Assembly (NCBI RefSeq): GCF_014764405.1 | Contig: NZ_CP061725.1 | Location: 3,348,001-3,412,000 of the forward strand | DNA length: 64,000 nt | Source of the DNA: Micromonospora craniellae | GTDB lineage: Bacteria > Actinomycetota > Actinomycetes > Mycobacteriales > Micromonosporaceae | Direction of reading: 5' to 3' | Part shown: one piece after another, positions 38,201 through 50,200 of the stretch | Numbering within the stretch: position 1 is the stretch's first letter | How the letters are laid out: each line of letters starts with the position of its first letter | Translations under genes and position numbers: made by a program | Notes under the pieces: generated by a model | Databases searched by the model: none | Seen by the model: only the letters and a program-made list of their open reading frames with translations | Told to the model about the DNA's origin: nothing

Positions 38201-41200
38201 CCCGGCTCGCCACCGCGGCCAGCGACACGGCGACGCCGCTGCCGTTGGTGGGCGAGGTTTCACGGCCCGCCGCGCTCCCGGCATCGTACGGGCAGCAGTC
38301 GCTCTGGCTCATCGAGCAGCTCGGCGGGCCGGGATCGCGCTACGTCGTCCCGTTGGTGTCACGGCTGACCGGCAACCTGGACGAGGCGGCTCTCACGGCG
38401 GCGCTGCGTGACGTGGTGGCCCGGCACGAGGCGCTGCGCACGCTGATCGTCGAGCAGGACGGGGAACTCCGGCAGGTCGTCGTCTCCGCCGCGGAGGCGA
38501 CCCCCCGGGTCACCCTGACCGTGGATACGTTTACCGACGCCCGGGTCGATGAGGTCGTCCAGAGCCGGTTCGACCTAGGCGCCGACCTTCCGGTGCGCGC
38601 CGCGCTGCTCCGTGCCGACGACGCCGCATGGGTGCTCGTGCTGGCGTTGCACCACCACGCGGTCGACGAGTGGTCGTTCCCGCTGCTGCTCGGCGACCTC
38701 TCCACCGCCTACCGGGCCCGGCGCAACGGCACGGCGCCGGCGTGGGAGCCGCTGCCGGTGCAGTACGCGGACTATGCCGTCTGGCAGCGGGAGGTGCTCG
38801 CCTCCGAACTGCCGGAGCACCTCGACTACTGGCGTGCGGTGCTCGACGACGCGCCGTCCGAGTCGACGATCGCGCTCGACCGGCCCCGCCCGGCCGAGCC
38901 CACCCACCGGGGCGTCGACGTCCGGATGACGATTACTGCGGACACGCTCGCGGGTCTTCGGGCGGTGGCGGCCGAGCAGGGCGTCACCATGTTCATGCTC
39001 GCCCACGCGGCGACCGCGCTGACCGTCTCGGCGCTCGGCGGCGGGGATGACATCGTGATCGGCTCCCCGGTCGCCGGCAGGACCGAGCATGAACTCGAAC
39101 GCGTAGTCGGCTACTTCGTGAACACGCTTCCGGTACGGCACCGGCTCAACCCCGCGGACACCGTCGCCGACCTGCTCCGGCGCACCCGGCGGACCGTGCT
39201 GAACGGGTTCGCCCACCAGGCCGCGCCGTTCGAGGAGGTCGCCCGGGTCGCGGGGGTCGAGCGGGCGCCGAACCGGAACCCGCTCTTCCAGGTCATGCTC
39301 ACGCACCACGCCGACGGCCAGACCGACGACATCGTGCTTGACGGCCTGGCGTCCGAGAACCTGCCGGTCACCCTCGCCGCCGCGAAGACCGATCTCGAAC
39401 TCGACCTCGTGGAGACGGCGACCGGCCTCGACGGTCTCCTCACGTACGCCTCCGACATCCTCGAACGGGCCACGGTCGACCGGTTCATCGCGGTGTTCGA
39501 AAGGGTGCTGGCGACGATCGCCGCGACCCCGGGCGTACGGGTGGCGGACCTGTCGGCCGATGGCGTCGCCGGTGTGGTCGGCGAGCCCCTCGACGTCCGT
39601 CCGCTCACCCTGGACGGCCTGATCCGTTCGCAGGTGGAGGCGACTCCGGGTGGGATCGCGGTGGTGGCGGACGATGGCGTGCAGTTGACGTATGGGGAGT
39701 TCGATGCGCGGGTGGAGGCGACCGCGCGGGCGTTGCAGGACCGGGGTGTGAAGGTCGGTGATCGGGTGGCGGTGCGGTTGCCGCGATCGATCGACCTGGT
39801 CGTGACCCTCGCAGCAGTGGTCCGGGTCGGCGCGGCGTTTGTGCCGATCGACACCGCCTACCCGTCCGCCCGGGTGCAGACGATCCTGGAAGATGCCGCC
39901 CCGGCGCTGCTGGTGTCCGAACCGTTGGAAGGCGTTGACGGCCCGGTGGTGTTGTCGCGGTCGTTGTCGTCTCTCGATGTGGCGTATGTGATCTTCACGT
40001 CGGGCACGACTGGCCGGCCGAAGGGTGTGGCCGTGTCGCACCAGGCGATCGTGAATCTGATTGCGTGGCGGCAGGAGATGTTTCCGGTCGGGGTGTCGGA
40101 TCGGGTGTTGCAGAAGACGATGGTTGGTTTCGATGTGGCGGTGCCGGAGTTCTTTTGGCCGTTGGCTGTGGGGGCTGCGGTGCGGTTGGTCAAGCCGGGT
40201 GGGGAGCGGGAACCCGATTATCTGGCGGGGATTCTCGATGGTGAGCCGGTCGGTTTCGTCGAGTTGGTGCCGACGGTGTTGCAGGCGATGTTGGACGTCG
40301 GTTTCCAGCCGACGCGGGTGCGGCATTTGTCGGTGGGTGGTGAGGCGTTGCCGGCGGAGCTGGGCCGCCGTCTCAAAGCCGTCAGCGGTGTGAATGTGTG
40401 GAACACCTACGGGCCGACCGAGGTCGCGGTGGACTCGACGGGCGTAAGTCTGTCCGATGTTGACCTGGACGGTGTGCCGGTCGTGCCGATCGGTGGGCCG
40501 GTGGCCAACGTGCGGGCCGTCGTGCTTGATTCGTGGCTGCGTCCGACTCCGCCGGGTGTGGTGGGCGAGCTCTATCTGGGTGGCGTGCAGCTGGCCGACG
40601 GCTATGTGGGCCGTCCCGGGCTGACGGCCGAGCGTTTCATCGCCGACGGACACGGGGAGCGGCTCTACCGGACGGGCGACCTCGTCCGGTGGAACGGGCG
40701 CGGCCAGTTGGACTTCCTGGGCCGCGTCGACGACCAGGTGAAGATTCGTGGTTTCCGGATCGAGCTGGACGAGATCCGCAACGTCCTCGAGGGCCACGAA
40801 GCGGTATCAGCGGCTGCGGTCGTCGCGCTCGATCACCCGGCGGGCGGGAAGTTCCTCGCCGCGTACACGATTGCCTCAGCGTCGGCGGACGAGTTGCGGG
40901 CGTTTGTGGAGGCGCGGTTGCCGGAGTACATGGTGCCGGCGTCGTTTACTCGGCTGGATGCCCTGCCGGTGACGGCGAACGGCAAGCTCGACCGCCGCGC
41001 CCTGCCGTTCCCGGAACTCGGCGCGGGCCGAGCAGAAGGCCGCGCCCCGCAGACCCCCACCGAGCAGATCCTCGCCGGTGTCTTCGAGGACGTCCTGCAA
41101 CTGTCGTCGGTGTCTGCGGACGACGACTTCTTCCGCCTCGGCGGGGACAGCATCCTGTCCATCCAGGCGGTCTCGCGCGCCCGCCGAGCCGGAGTGATCG

Positions 41201-44200
41201 TCACCGCCGCGGACGTGTTCACGGCCCGCACCGTCGCCGCCCTGGCCCGCCTGGCCAAGCAGGACGCCGACGCCGTACGCCTCCCCGAACGCACCAATTC
41301 CGGACTGTGGCCGATCGCCGCCGCCGAGGTCGACCTCCCCGGATTCGGCGCGTTCACCCAGTCGTACACGTTCGTCACCCCGCCCGGCCTCACCGAGCCG
41401 GCCCTGCACCGGATCCTCGGCCGCGTGATCGAGCGGCATCCCGCCCTGAGCGGCCGCCTCGTCTGCGGCGACCGGTGGCGCTTCGAGACTCGTGCCGCCG
41501 GACCTATCGCCGCGCAGATCTCCGTGGAACAGGAGTGGACGGACTCCGCCGTGGCCGAGCTGTCCGAGTCGCTCGACCTGGAGGCCGGAGTGCTCTGGCG
41601 GGCACGCTGGTACACGGATGGCCGGCTTCTCTGGGTCATCCACCACATGGTCGTCGACGGCGTCTCCTGGCGCATCCTCGGCGACGACCTGCGGCACGCG
41701 TGGGAGCTGGAGACTGGCCGGACCACCGAGCCCCTGTCACCAGCCGGGACGAGCCTGCCCGCGTGGTCGCACGCCCTCACCGCCCGCGCGGCCGACACCG
41801 ACATCACCGACCAGCTCGCCTACTGGTCCGACGTGGTCGCGACCGACGACCCGCTGATCGGTTCGCGCCCGCTCGACCCCGCGCGCGACACCGAGGCGAC
41901 CGCCGGCACGGTCGAGGTCCTGGTGCCGGTCCAAGCTGTGCTCACCGACTTGCCGAGCCTGCTGTCGGCGGAGGTCGACGACGTCCTCTTGGGCGCGCTC
42001 ACCATCGCGATCGGCGCCTGGCGCGACCGCAGGCGAGTGCTCGTCGGCCTGGAGGGTCACGGCCGCCAGGAGTCCCTGATCCCCGGGGCAGACCTCTCCC
42101 GTACGGTCGGATGGCTCACCACCTGGTACCCGGTCGCACTGTCCAGTGACGACATCGACCCGGCCGCCGCCCTCCACGACCCGCAGGCCGCCGCCGACGT
42201 TGTGCTGCGCGTCAAGGAACAACTCCGCCGGGTGCCCGGCCGCGGCATCGGTTACGGCCTGCTACGCCACCTCAACCCCACCACCGCCGCGCAGCTCGCC
42301 GCCGGCGCCGTCCCGCAGATCGGGTTCAACTACCTCGGCCAGTTCCGCGACGACGAGCCGGCGCAGGCCCTTGCCTGGTCCGGCAGCCTGGACGGGTACG
42401 CCCCGGGGGAGCTGCCGCTCGCGGCGGCCGTCGACATCAACGTCGCCGCCGTCCCCGGCGAGGACGGCCTCGTGCTCGACGGCACGGTCTCCTTCGCCGA
42501 GGGCATTTCCGATGTACGGGAACTGGTCGACCTCTGGTCCACGGCGCTCGCCACTCTGACCCGCTACGCTGGCTCGGCGAGCCACACCCGCCGCTCCCCG
42601 TCCGATCTGACCGCCCCGGCCCTGACTCAGGCGGACGTCGACACGTGGGAGGCGCGCTACGGCGAACTGACCGACGTCCAGCCGCTCACCGCCCTGCAGC
42701 GTGGCATCGCGTTCGAGACGCTTCTCGGCACGGACGACGGCGCGGTGGACGTCTACGTCACCCAGACTGTCCTGCACCTTGACGGCGACGTCGACCCCGA
42801 GCGGCTGCGGGTCGCCCTCGCGCGGGTGCTCGAACGTTTCCCGAACCTGCGGGCGGCCATCACGCCGACCGGCGCCGGGGAACTCGTCGCCGTCATCCCG
42901 GCGGCCGTCGTGGCACCGTTGACCACGATCGGGACCGACGTCCCGCTCGACGCGGTGCTCGACCAGGATCGAGCGGCGCCGTTCGAGCTGCAGTCCGCCC
43001 CGCTCACCCGCGCCACGCTGCGAACCGCCGCCCCCGGACGGCACACCCTGATCTGGACGATGCACCACGTCCTAGCCGACGGCTGGTCCAGCCCACGCCT
43101 GGTCGAGGCGCTCTTGAAGGCGTACCGGGATCCGGCTGCTCTGGCCGAACCGGACCGTGTCTATCCGGCCTTCCTGTCGTGGCTGGCGGCCCGGAACGAG
43201 CGCGCGTCCCTGGATCGGTGGTCGCGGGTTCTCGCGGAGGTGGACGAGCCGACGCTCGTCGCCCCCGGCGCATCGATCACCTCCGCGGTGTTCCCCGACG
43301 AGATCGAGCTGGAGATCGGCGCGGAGCGGCACGCGGCGCTTCAGGCCGCCGCCCACGCCGCCGGCGCCACCCTCAGCACCCTCATGCAGGCGGCCTGGGG
43401 CGTCCTGCTCAGCAGCATCACCGGACAGCAGACCGTCGTGTTCGGCGCCGCCGTCTCCGGGCGTCCCGCAGAGGTCGACGGCATCGAGGACGCAGTCGGC
43501 CTGTTCATCAACACTGTCCCGGCGCCCGTCACCCTGACCGGCAACCCCACCCTCGCCGAGGTGATCGCCCGCGTCCAGGCGCAGAACACTGACCTGCTCG
43601 ACCACCACCACGTCCCCCTTGCGGAGGTGCAGCGGGAAGCCGGTTTCTCCCCGCTGTTCGACACCCTCCTCGTGTACGAGAGCTACCCCGTCGACGATGA
43701 CCAGCTGGCGGAAGTCCAACAGGACGTGGGGATCGCGCTGCGCGAGGTGGACGGGCGGGACGCCACCGCGCACCCGCTCGCCCTCTCGGTCACGCCCGGA
43801 CCGGACTCGGCGGTTCTCGAACTTTCGTACCGGCCGGATGTCTTCGACCGGGCCACGGTCGAGCGGTTCATTGCGGTGTTCGAGCGGATCCTGACGGCGA
43901 TGGCGGAGACGCCGGGCGTGCGGGTGGCAGAGCTGGCGTTCGGTGGCGTCGCCGAGGTCGTCGGCGCGCCGTTGGAAGTCCGTCCGCTGACGTTGGATGG
44001 GTTGATCCGTTCGCAGGTGGAGGCGACTCCGGGTGGGATCGCGGTGGTGGCGGACGATGGCGTGCAGTTGACGTATGGGGAGTTCGATGCGCGGGTGGAG
44101 GCGACCGCGCGGGCGTTGCAGGACCGGGGTGTGAAGGTCGGTGATCGGGTGGCGGTGCGGTTGCCGCGATCGATCGACCTGGTCGTGACCCTCGCAGCAG

Positions 44201-47200
44201 TGGTCCGGGTCGGCGCGGCGTTTGTGCCGATCGACACCGCCTACCCGTCCGCCCGGGTGCAGACGATCCTGGAAGATGCCGCCCCGGCGCTGCTGGTGTC
44301 CGAACCGTTGGAAGGCGTTGACGGCCCGGTGGTGTTGTCGCGGTCGTTGTCGTCTCTCGATGTGGCGTATGTGATCTTCACGTCGGGCACGACTGGCCGG
44401 CCGAAGGGTGTGGCCGTGTCGCACCAGGCGATCGTGAATCTGATTGCGTGGCGGCAGGAGATGTTTCCGGTCGGGGTGTCGGATCGGGTGTTGCAGAAGA
44501 CGATGGTTGGTTTCGATGTGGCGGTGCCGGAGTTCTTTTGGCCGTTGGCTGTGGGGGCTGCGGTGCGGTTGGTCAAGCCGGGTGGGGAGCGGGAACCCGA
44601 TTATCTGGCGGGGATTCTCGATGGTGAGCCGGTCGGTTTCGTCGAGTTGGTGCCGACGGTGTTGCAGGCGATGTTGGACGTCGGTTTCCAGCCGACGCGG
44701 GTGCGGCATTTGTCGGTGGGTGGTGAGGCGTTGCCGGCGGAGCTGGGCCGCCGTCTCAAAGCCGTCAGCGGTGTGAATGTGTGGAACACCTACGGGCCGA
44801 CCGAGGTCGCGGTGGACTCGACGGGCGTAAGTCTGTCCGATGTTGACCTGGACGGTGTGCCGGTCGTGCCGATCGGTGGGCCGGTGGCCAACGTGCGGGC
44901 CGTCGTGCTTGATTCGTGGCTGCGTCCGACTCCGCCGGGTGTGGTGGGCGAGCTCTATCTGGGTGGCGTGCAGCTGGCCGACGGCTATGTGGGCCGTCCC
45001 GGGCTGACGGCCGAGCGTTTCATCGCCGACGGACACGGGGAGCGGCTCTACCGGACGGGCGACCTCGTCCGGTGGAACGGGCGCGGCCAGTTGGACTTCC
45101 TGGGCCGCGTCGACGACCAGGTGAAGATTCGTGGTTTCCGGATCGAGCTGGACGAGATCCGCAACGTCCTCGAGGGCCACGAAGCGGTATCAGCGGCTGC
45201 GGTCGTCGCGCTCGATCACCCGGCGGGCGGGAAGTTCCTCGCCGCGTACACGATTGCCTCAGCGTCGGCGGACGAGTTGCGGGCGTTTGTGGAGGCGCGG
45301 TTGCCGGAGTACATGGTGCCGGCGTCGTTTACTCGGCTGGATGCCCTGCCGGTGACGGCGAACGGCAAGCTCGACCGGCGCGCGCTGCCGTTCCCGGAAC
45401 TCGGTGACACGACCGGGCGCGCTCCCCGGACCCGGACCGAGCTGGTGTTGGCGGAGGTGTTCCAAGAGGTTCTGCAACTGTCGTCGGTGTCCGCGGACGA
45501 CGATTTCTTCCGCCTCGGCGGGCACTCGCTGCTCGCCACGAGGGCCGTCACCCGCGCCAACGCCCGCCTCGGCGCCTCCCTCACCCTGCGAAACCTCTTC
45601 GACCGCCCCACCGTCACCGGCCTCGCCGCGCTGCCCGAAGCCTCGGCGGCTGCGGCCACCCCGTCCCTGCGCTTCACCGACGTGACCCGTCCCGAGGCGA
45701 TCCCGGCCTCCTACGGCCAGCAGGCGCTCTGGCTGACCGAACAGATCTCCGGCGGTAGCGCCTACCGCGCCGGCGACGCCTTCCAGTTCCGTGGCCAAGT
45801 CGAAATCACCGCCCTCGAACGGGCTCTCCGCAGACTGATCGAGCGGCACGAGGTGCTACGGACAACCTTCACCTTCGACGGAACCGGCGCGCTGACCCAG
45901 GTCGTCCACCCGGCGCCCGTCGACAGCGTGCTGCGGGTGGAACAGGTCGAGTCCGGCGCGGTCCAGGAGCGGATGGCGGCCCTGCTCGACGAACCCGTCG
46001 ACATCACAACCACGCACGGGATGCGGTTCACCCTGCTGCGGACCGGCGCGGCCGACATCCTCGCGGTGCATGGCCACCACATCGTCACCGACGAGCAGTC
46101 CAGCACGCCGATGCTGCGCGACCTCGACGCGTTCTACACCGAGGAGACCGGCGGTGCCCCGGCCGATCTCCTCCCGCTCAACGGGCAGTATGCCGACTTC
46201 GCCGTGTGGCAGCGGCAAGTGCTCGGCGAACGCGACGACCCGAGTTCACTGTTCGCCGCCGAAATGGCCCACTGGCGGGAGACCCTCGGCGGGCTGCCCG
46301 CCGAGACCTCGCTGCCCCTCGACCGCCCGCGCGCCGGCGTCGAGGCGCCGACCGTGCGTTCGATGTCCGTCGAACTTGCCGCCGACGAGATGCGCGACCT
46401 GCTCGACCTGCTCGCGGAGCGGGCGGCCACCCCGTTGCACGCGCTCGTCGGCGCGCTCGCCCTCGCCCTTTGGAGCGAGGGCGCGGGCGCGACGATCCCG
46501 GTGGGCACGCCGGTCGACCTGCGCGACGACCCCGGCCTCGACGACCTGATCGGCTACTTCGTCAACACGGCCGTTGTGCGGGCGGACATCGCGGCCGGCG
46601 GCGGCTTCGAGCAGACCCTGCGGGCCGTTCGCGATCGCGCGATCGAGGCTGGCGAGCACAAGCTCGTGCCGTTCGAGAGCATCGTGGAGGCGGTCAACCC
46701 GCCGCGGCTGCCCGGGGTGAGCCCGCTCTTCCAGGTGATGGCTGCGTTCTTCGACCTCGGCGACGAGTCGCAGGCCGCCGCGGGCGAGCACCTCGTGCCC
46801 TACACGCCGGGCGACGCGGCGTACGACGAACTGGACGACGACAACGCCCCGCCGGCGCTATTCGACCTGGTCTTCGCCCTGGCGCGGGAGTCCGGTGGCA
46901 CGTACCGCCTGCACCTCGACGCCGTCCGTGAGCTGCTCTCGGCTGAGACCACCCGGCGCCTGCTGGCGACCGCGCGGCTGTTCCTGGTGCTCGGCGGCCG
47001 TCACCCGGCCCTCCCGGTGGTGCAGCTCGCCGAACTGGTGCGGCTGGCCCGCGACGCCGCGCCCGTCGAGCAGGCAACACCGGCCTACCGGCGTCCGATC
47101 GAGGGTCTCGACATCACCGACGCGCCGCTGTGGCGGGCCGCCGCCGAGCACCTGTCGCTCGCCCTGCCCCGTGCCGGGCAATTGGCCGTCTGCATCGACG

Positions 47201-50200
47201 ACGATACCGGCCTCGGCTGGCTCGCCGGAACGGGTCCCAACCCCGAGGTGCTGGACTCTCTGACCCCAGCCGCCGCACGCCTGGTTGACGCATACCTGAC
47301 CGGCACGGTTCTCACCGTCCGGCCGGGCGCGCAGCCGGTGGAGATCGGCGACCTGCGTGCGGTGCTCGACGACCCGTTCTGGGACGACCACCTCGACGCC
47401 CTCGCCGACGCAGAGCCCTGGCAACCGGAGATCCAGAGTGGATTGACGGCGACCGCGACCGCCGAGGGTGAGGCGCTGGTGCGTACCGGTACGCCGGGCG
47501 CCGCCCGCGCACGGATCGCGGCCGCGGTGGTGCGGGCGCTCGGCATCGGCGACCGCGAGGTCGTGATCGAGTTCGCCGAGGCGGGCCCGGACGGCGGCGG
47601 GGTGCGGCGCCTCCCCGCAGTCGTCACGGGCGATGAGGCGGTGCTGGACTGGGATCCGCGGCACGCCGACGAATACGAGGCGCTGCAACGCGACGCGACC
47701 CTGAGTCGCTTCCTCGACGACGTGCCCGAGCCTGCGGTGCGGATCAGCCTGTTCCGCACCGAGGCCGAGCACCTCCCGCAGGCCACGTCGTCCCTGTCGG
47801 CCACCGTGCTCGTCGCCCCTGGCGGCCGGGTGTCGGTGCACACGATGGGAATCGATGCCGACGCGGTACTCGAAGACCTCGTCACCAACGGGGTCGTCGT
47901 CCCCGACGCCGTGCCCGTCCTGCCCGTGCTCCGGCGCGCCGACCGGCTGCCGCTCTCGGCCGCCGAAGCCGGCCAGGTGCGGGTGCGCTACGGCAACGAC
48001 GCCGAGCTGATGCCGCTCTCGCCGCTGCAGAGCGGCCTGCTCTACCACATGGTCCGCGCTCGGGAGACCGACGACCACAACGCGTACGTCTCGCAGGTCA
48101 CCCGGGATCTGTCCGGTGTGGTCGATCCCGACCGGATGCGCGTCGCGGTGGCCGCGGTGCTGCGCCGCCACCCGAACCTCCGCGCGGGTTTCGTCGCGCT
48201 GGGCGAGGGCGAGGTGCAGGTCGTGCCGGCGGAGACGAAGTTGCCCTACCGGGTCGTCACCGAAGTGGACGATCCGGCCGCCTTCCTGGCTGCGGAGCGC
48301 GCGGCGCCGTTCGACCACGAGCAGCCTCCGCTGCTGCGCTTCGTGCTGCTGGAGACCGCCCCGTCCCGCTGGACGCTCGCCATGACGTTCGAGCACATCC
48401 TGATGGACGGCTGGTCGCTGAACCTCGTGATGGCCGAGGTGATCGCCGCCTACCACGACCCGGACCAGGCGGACCGGGTGCCGGCCGTGCCGTTCCGGAA
48501 CTACCTGGACTGGCTGGCCAGCCGCGACACCAGAGTGACCTACACGGCCTGGCGCGACTACCTCGCCGACCTCTCCAGCCCGTCGATTGTCTGGCCGGCC
48601 GGTGGTGACCTCACCCAGGGCCGGGTGGAGACCGGCGACCTGCACCACGACCTCGACCCGGCCGGCGCGGCACGCGTCTTCGCGGCCGCCCGGACCGCCG
48701 GCAGCACGGTCGGGACCCTGCTGCAGGCGGCCTGGGCCATCACGCTGGGCCGGCTTACCGGCAGCGGCGACGTGGTATTCGGCAACACCGTCTCGGGCCG
48801 TCCGCCGGAGCTCGCGGGCGCCGAGCGGATCGTCGGTCTGCTGTTCAACACGTTGCCGCTGCGGGTCCGGCTCGACCCGTTCGAGAAAGTCGGCTCGCTG
48901 CTGTCCAGGATGCAGGCCGAGCAGGCGACCGTGGTCGACCATGCCTACGCCTCACTGAGCCGGATCCAGGACGACACGGGCCTCGGCAACCTGTTCGACA
49001 CGCTGTTCGTGGTGCAGAACTTCCCGTACAAGGTGGACGGCGCCATGGTCACCGGTGGCGGGTTGAACGACGCGACCCACTACCCGCTGACGTTCGCGGT
49101 CAACCCGTGGGAGACAGCGAGCACACCGGCGGTGCACGTGCGCCTCTCGTACCGTCAGGACGCGTACGCGAAAGAAGCCGCAGGCATCGTGCTGGAGCGT
49201 TACCTCCTGGTGTTGCGGTTCCTGGCCGAGCACCTCGCCGAGCCTGTCGGTCGGGTGCCGGCCCTGCTGGCGCACGAGGCGGAGGCGTCGGGCCCCGACG
49301 CGGTGCGTTTCGTCGACGAGGTGACCGTCGGCGATCTGTTGGCCGATCAGGTCACGCGGTCGCCGGACGAGACGGCTCTCGTCGCCGGGGATCGCCGGTA
49401 CACGTTCACCGAGTTCGCCGCCGAGGTGCACCGCTACGCGCGGCTGCTGCTGGCCGACGGGGTCCGTCCCGAGCACCGGGTCGCGCTGCTGCTGCCCCGC
49501 GACGAGCGGATGGTGATCGCGATGTTCGCCGTGTTCGCCGTCGGGGCAGCCTACGTGCCGGTCGACGCCGAGCACCCCGACGACCGGATCGACTACATGA
49601 TGTCGGTCGCCCGGCCGACGGTCACCCTGGTCACGGACCGGGACGCGCACCGCTTGGGCGATCACGCCGGGCAGGTAGTCAATCTGGACACCTCAGCCGT
49701 ACGGGACCTGATCGCCGGCTTCGGCACCGGCCCCGTCACCGTGGCCGAACGCGGCAGCACGATCTCGCTCGACAATTTGGCGTACATCCTGTTCACGTCC
49801 GGCTCGACCGGCCGGCCCAAGGGCGTCGCGGTCGGCTACCGGGGACTGACGAATATGTATGCCAACCACGTCGAGGAGATTTTCGACCGGGTCGTCGCGC
49901 ACCAGGGCGGCCGGCGCATGAAGATCGCGCATACCACGTCGTTCTCCTTCGACGCCTCCTGGGAGCAGCTGTTCTGGCTGCTCAACGGCCACGAGGTGCA
50001 CGTGATCGACGAGGAGCTGCGTCGCGAGCCCGCCCGGTTGCTGGCCTACTACGACGAGACCCGGATGGACGGGTTCGACGTCACCCCGTCGTACGGGCAG
50101 CTGCTCGTCGACGACGGCCTCCTCGAACGGGACCGGCCTGCGGGTCGCTCGGTGTCCGCGGACGCGCCCGGCGTGGTGTTCGTGTCGTTGGGTGGGGAGG

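Noticed and set aside
28997..45377. NRPS repeats considered as a pure assembly artefact
   Set aside because: The copies are embedded in different C and T domains with their own diverged flanks and keep the frame over 10-17 kb, so they are probably real, although exact copy number should be checked with long reads.
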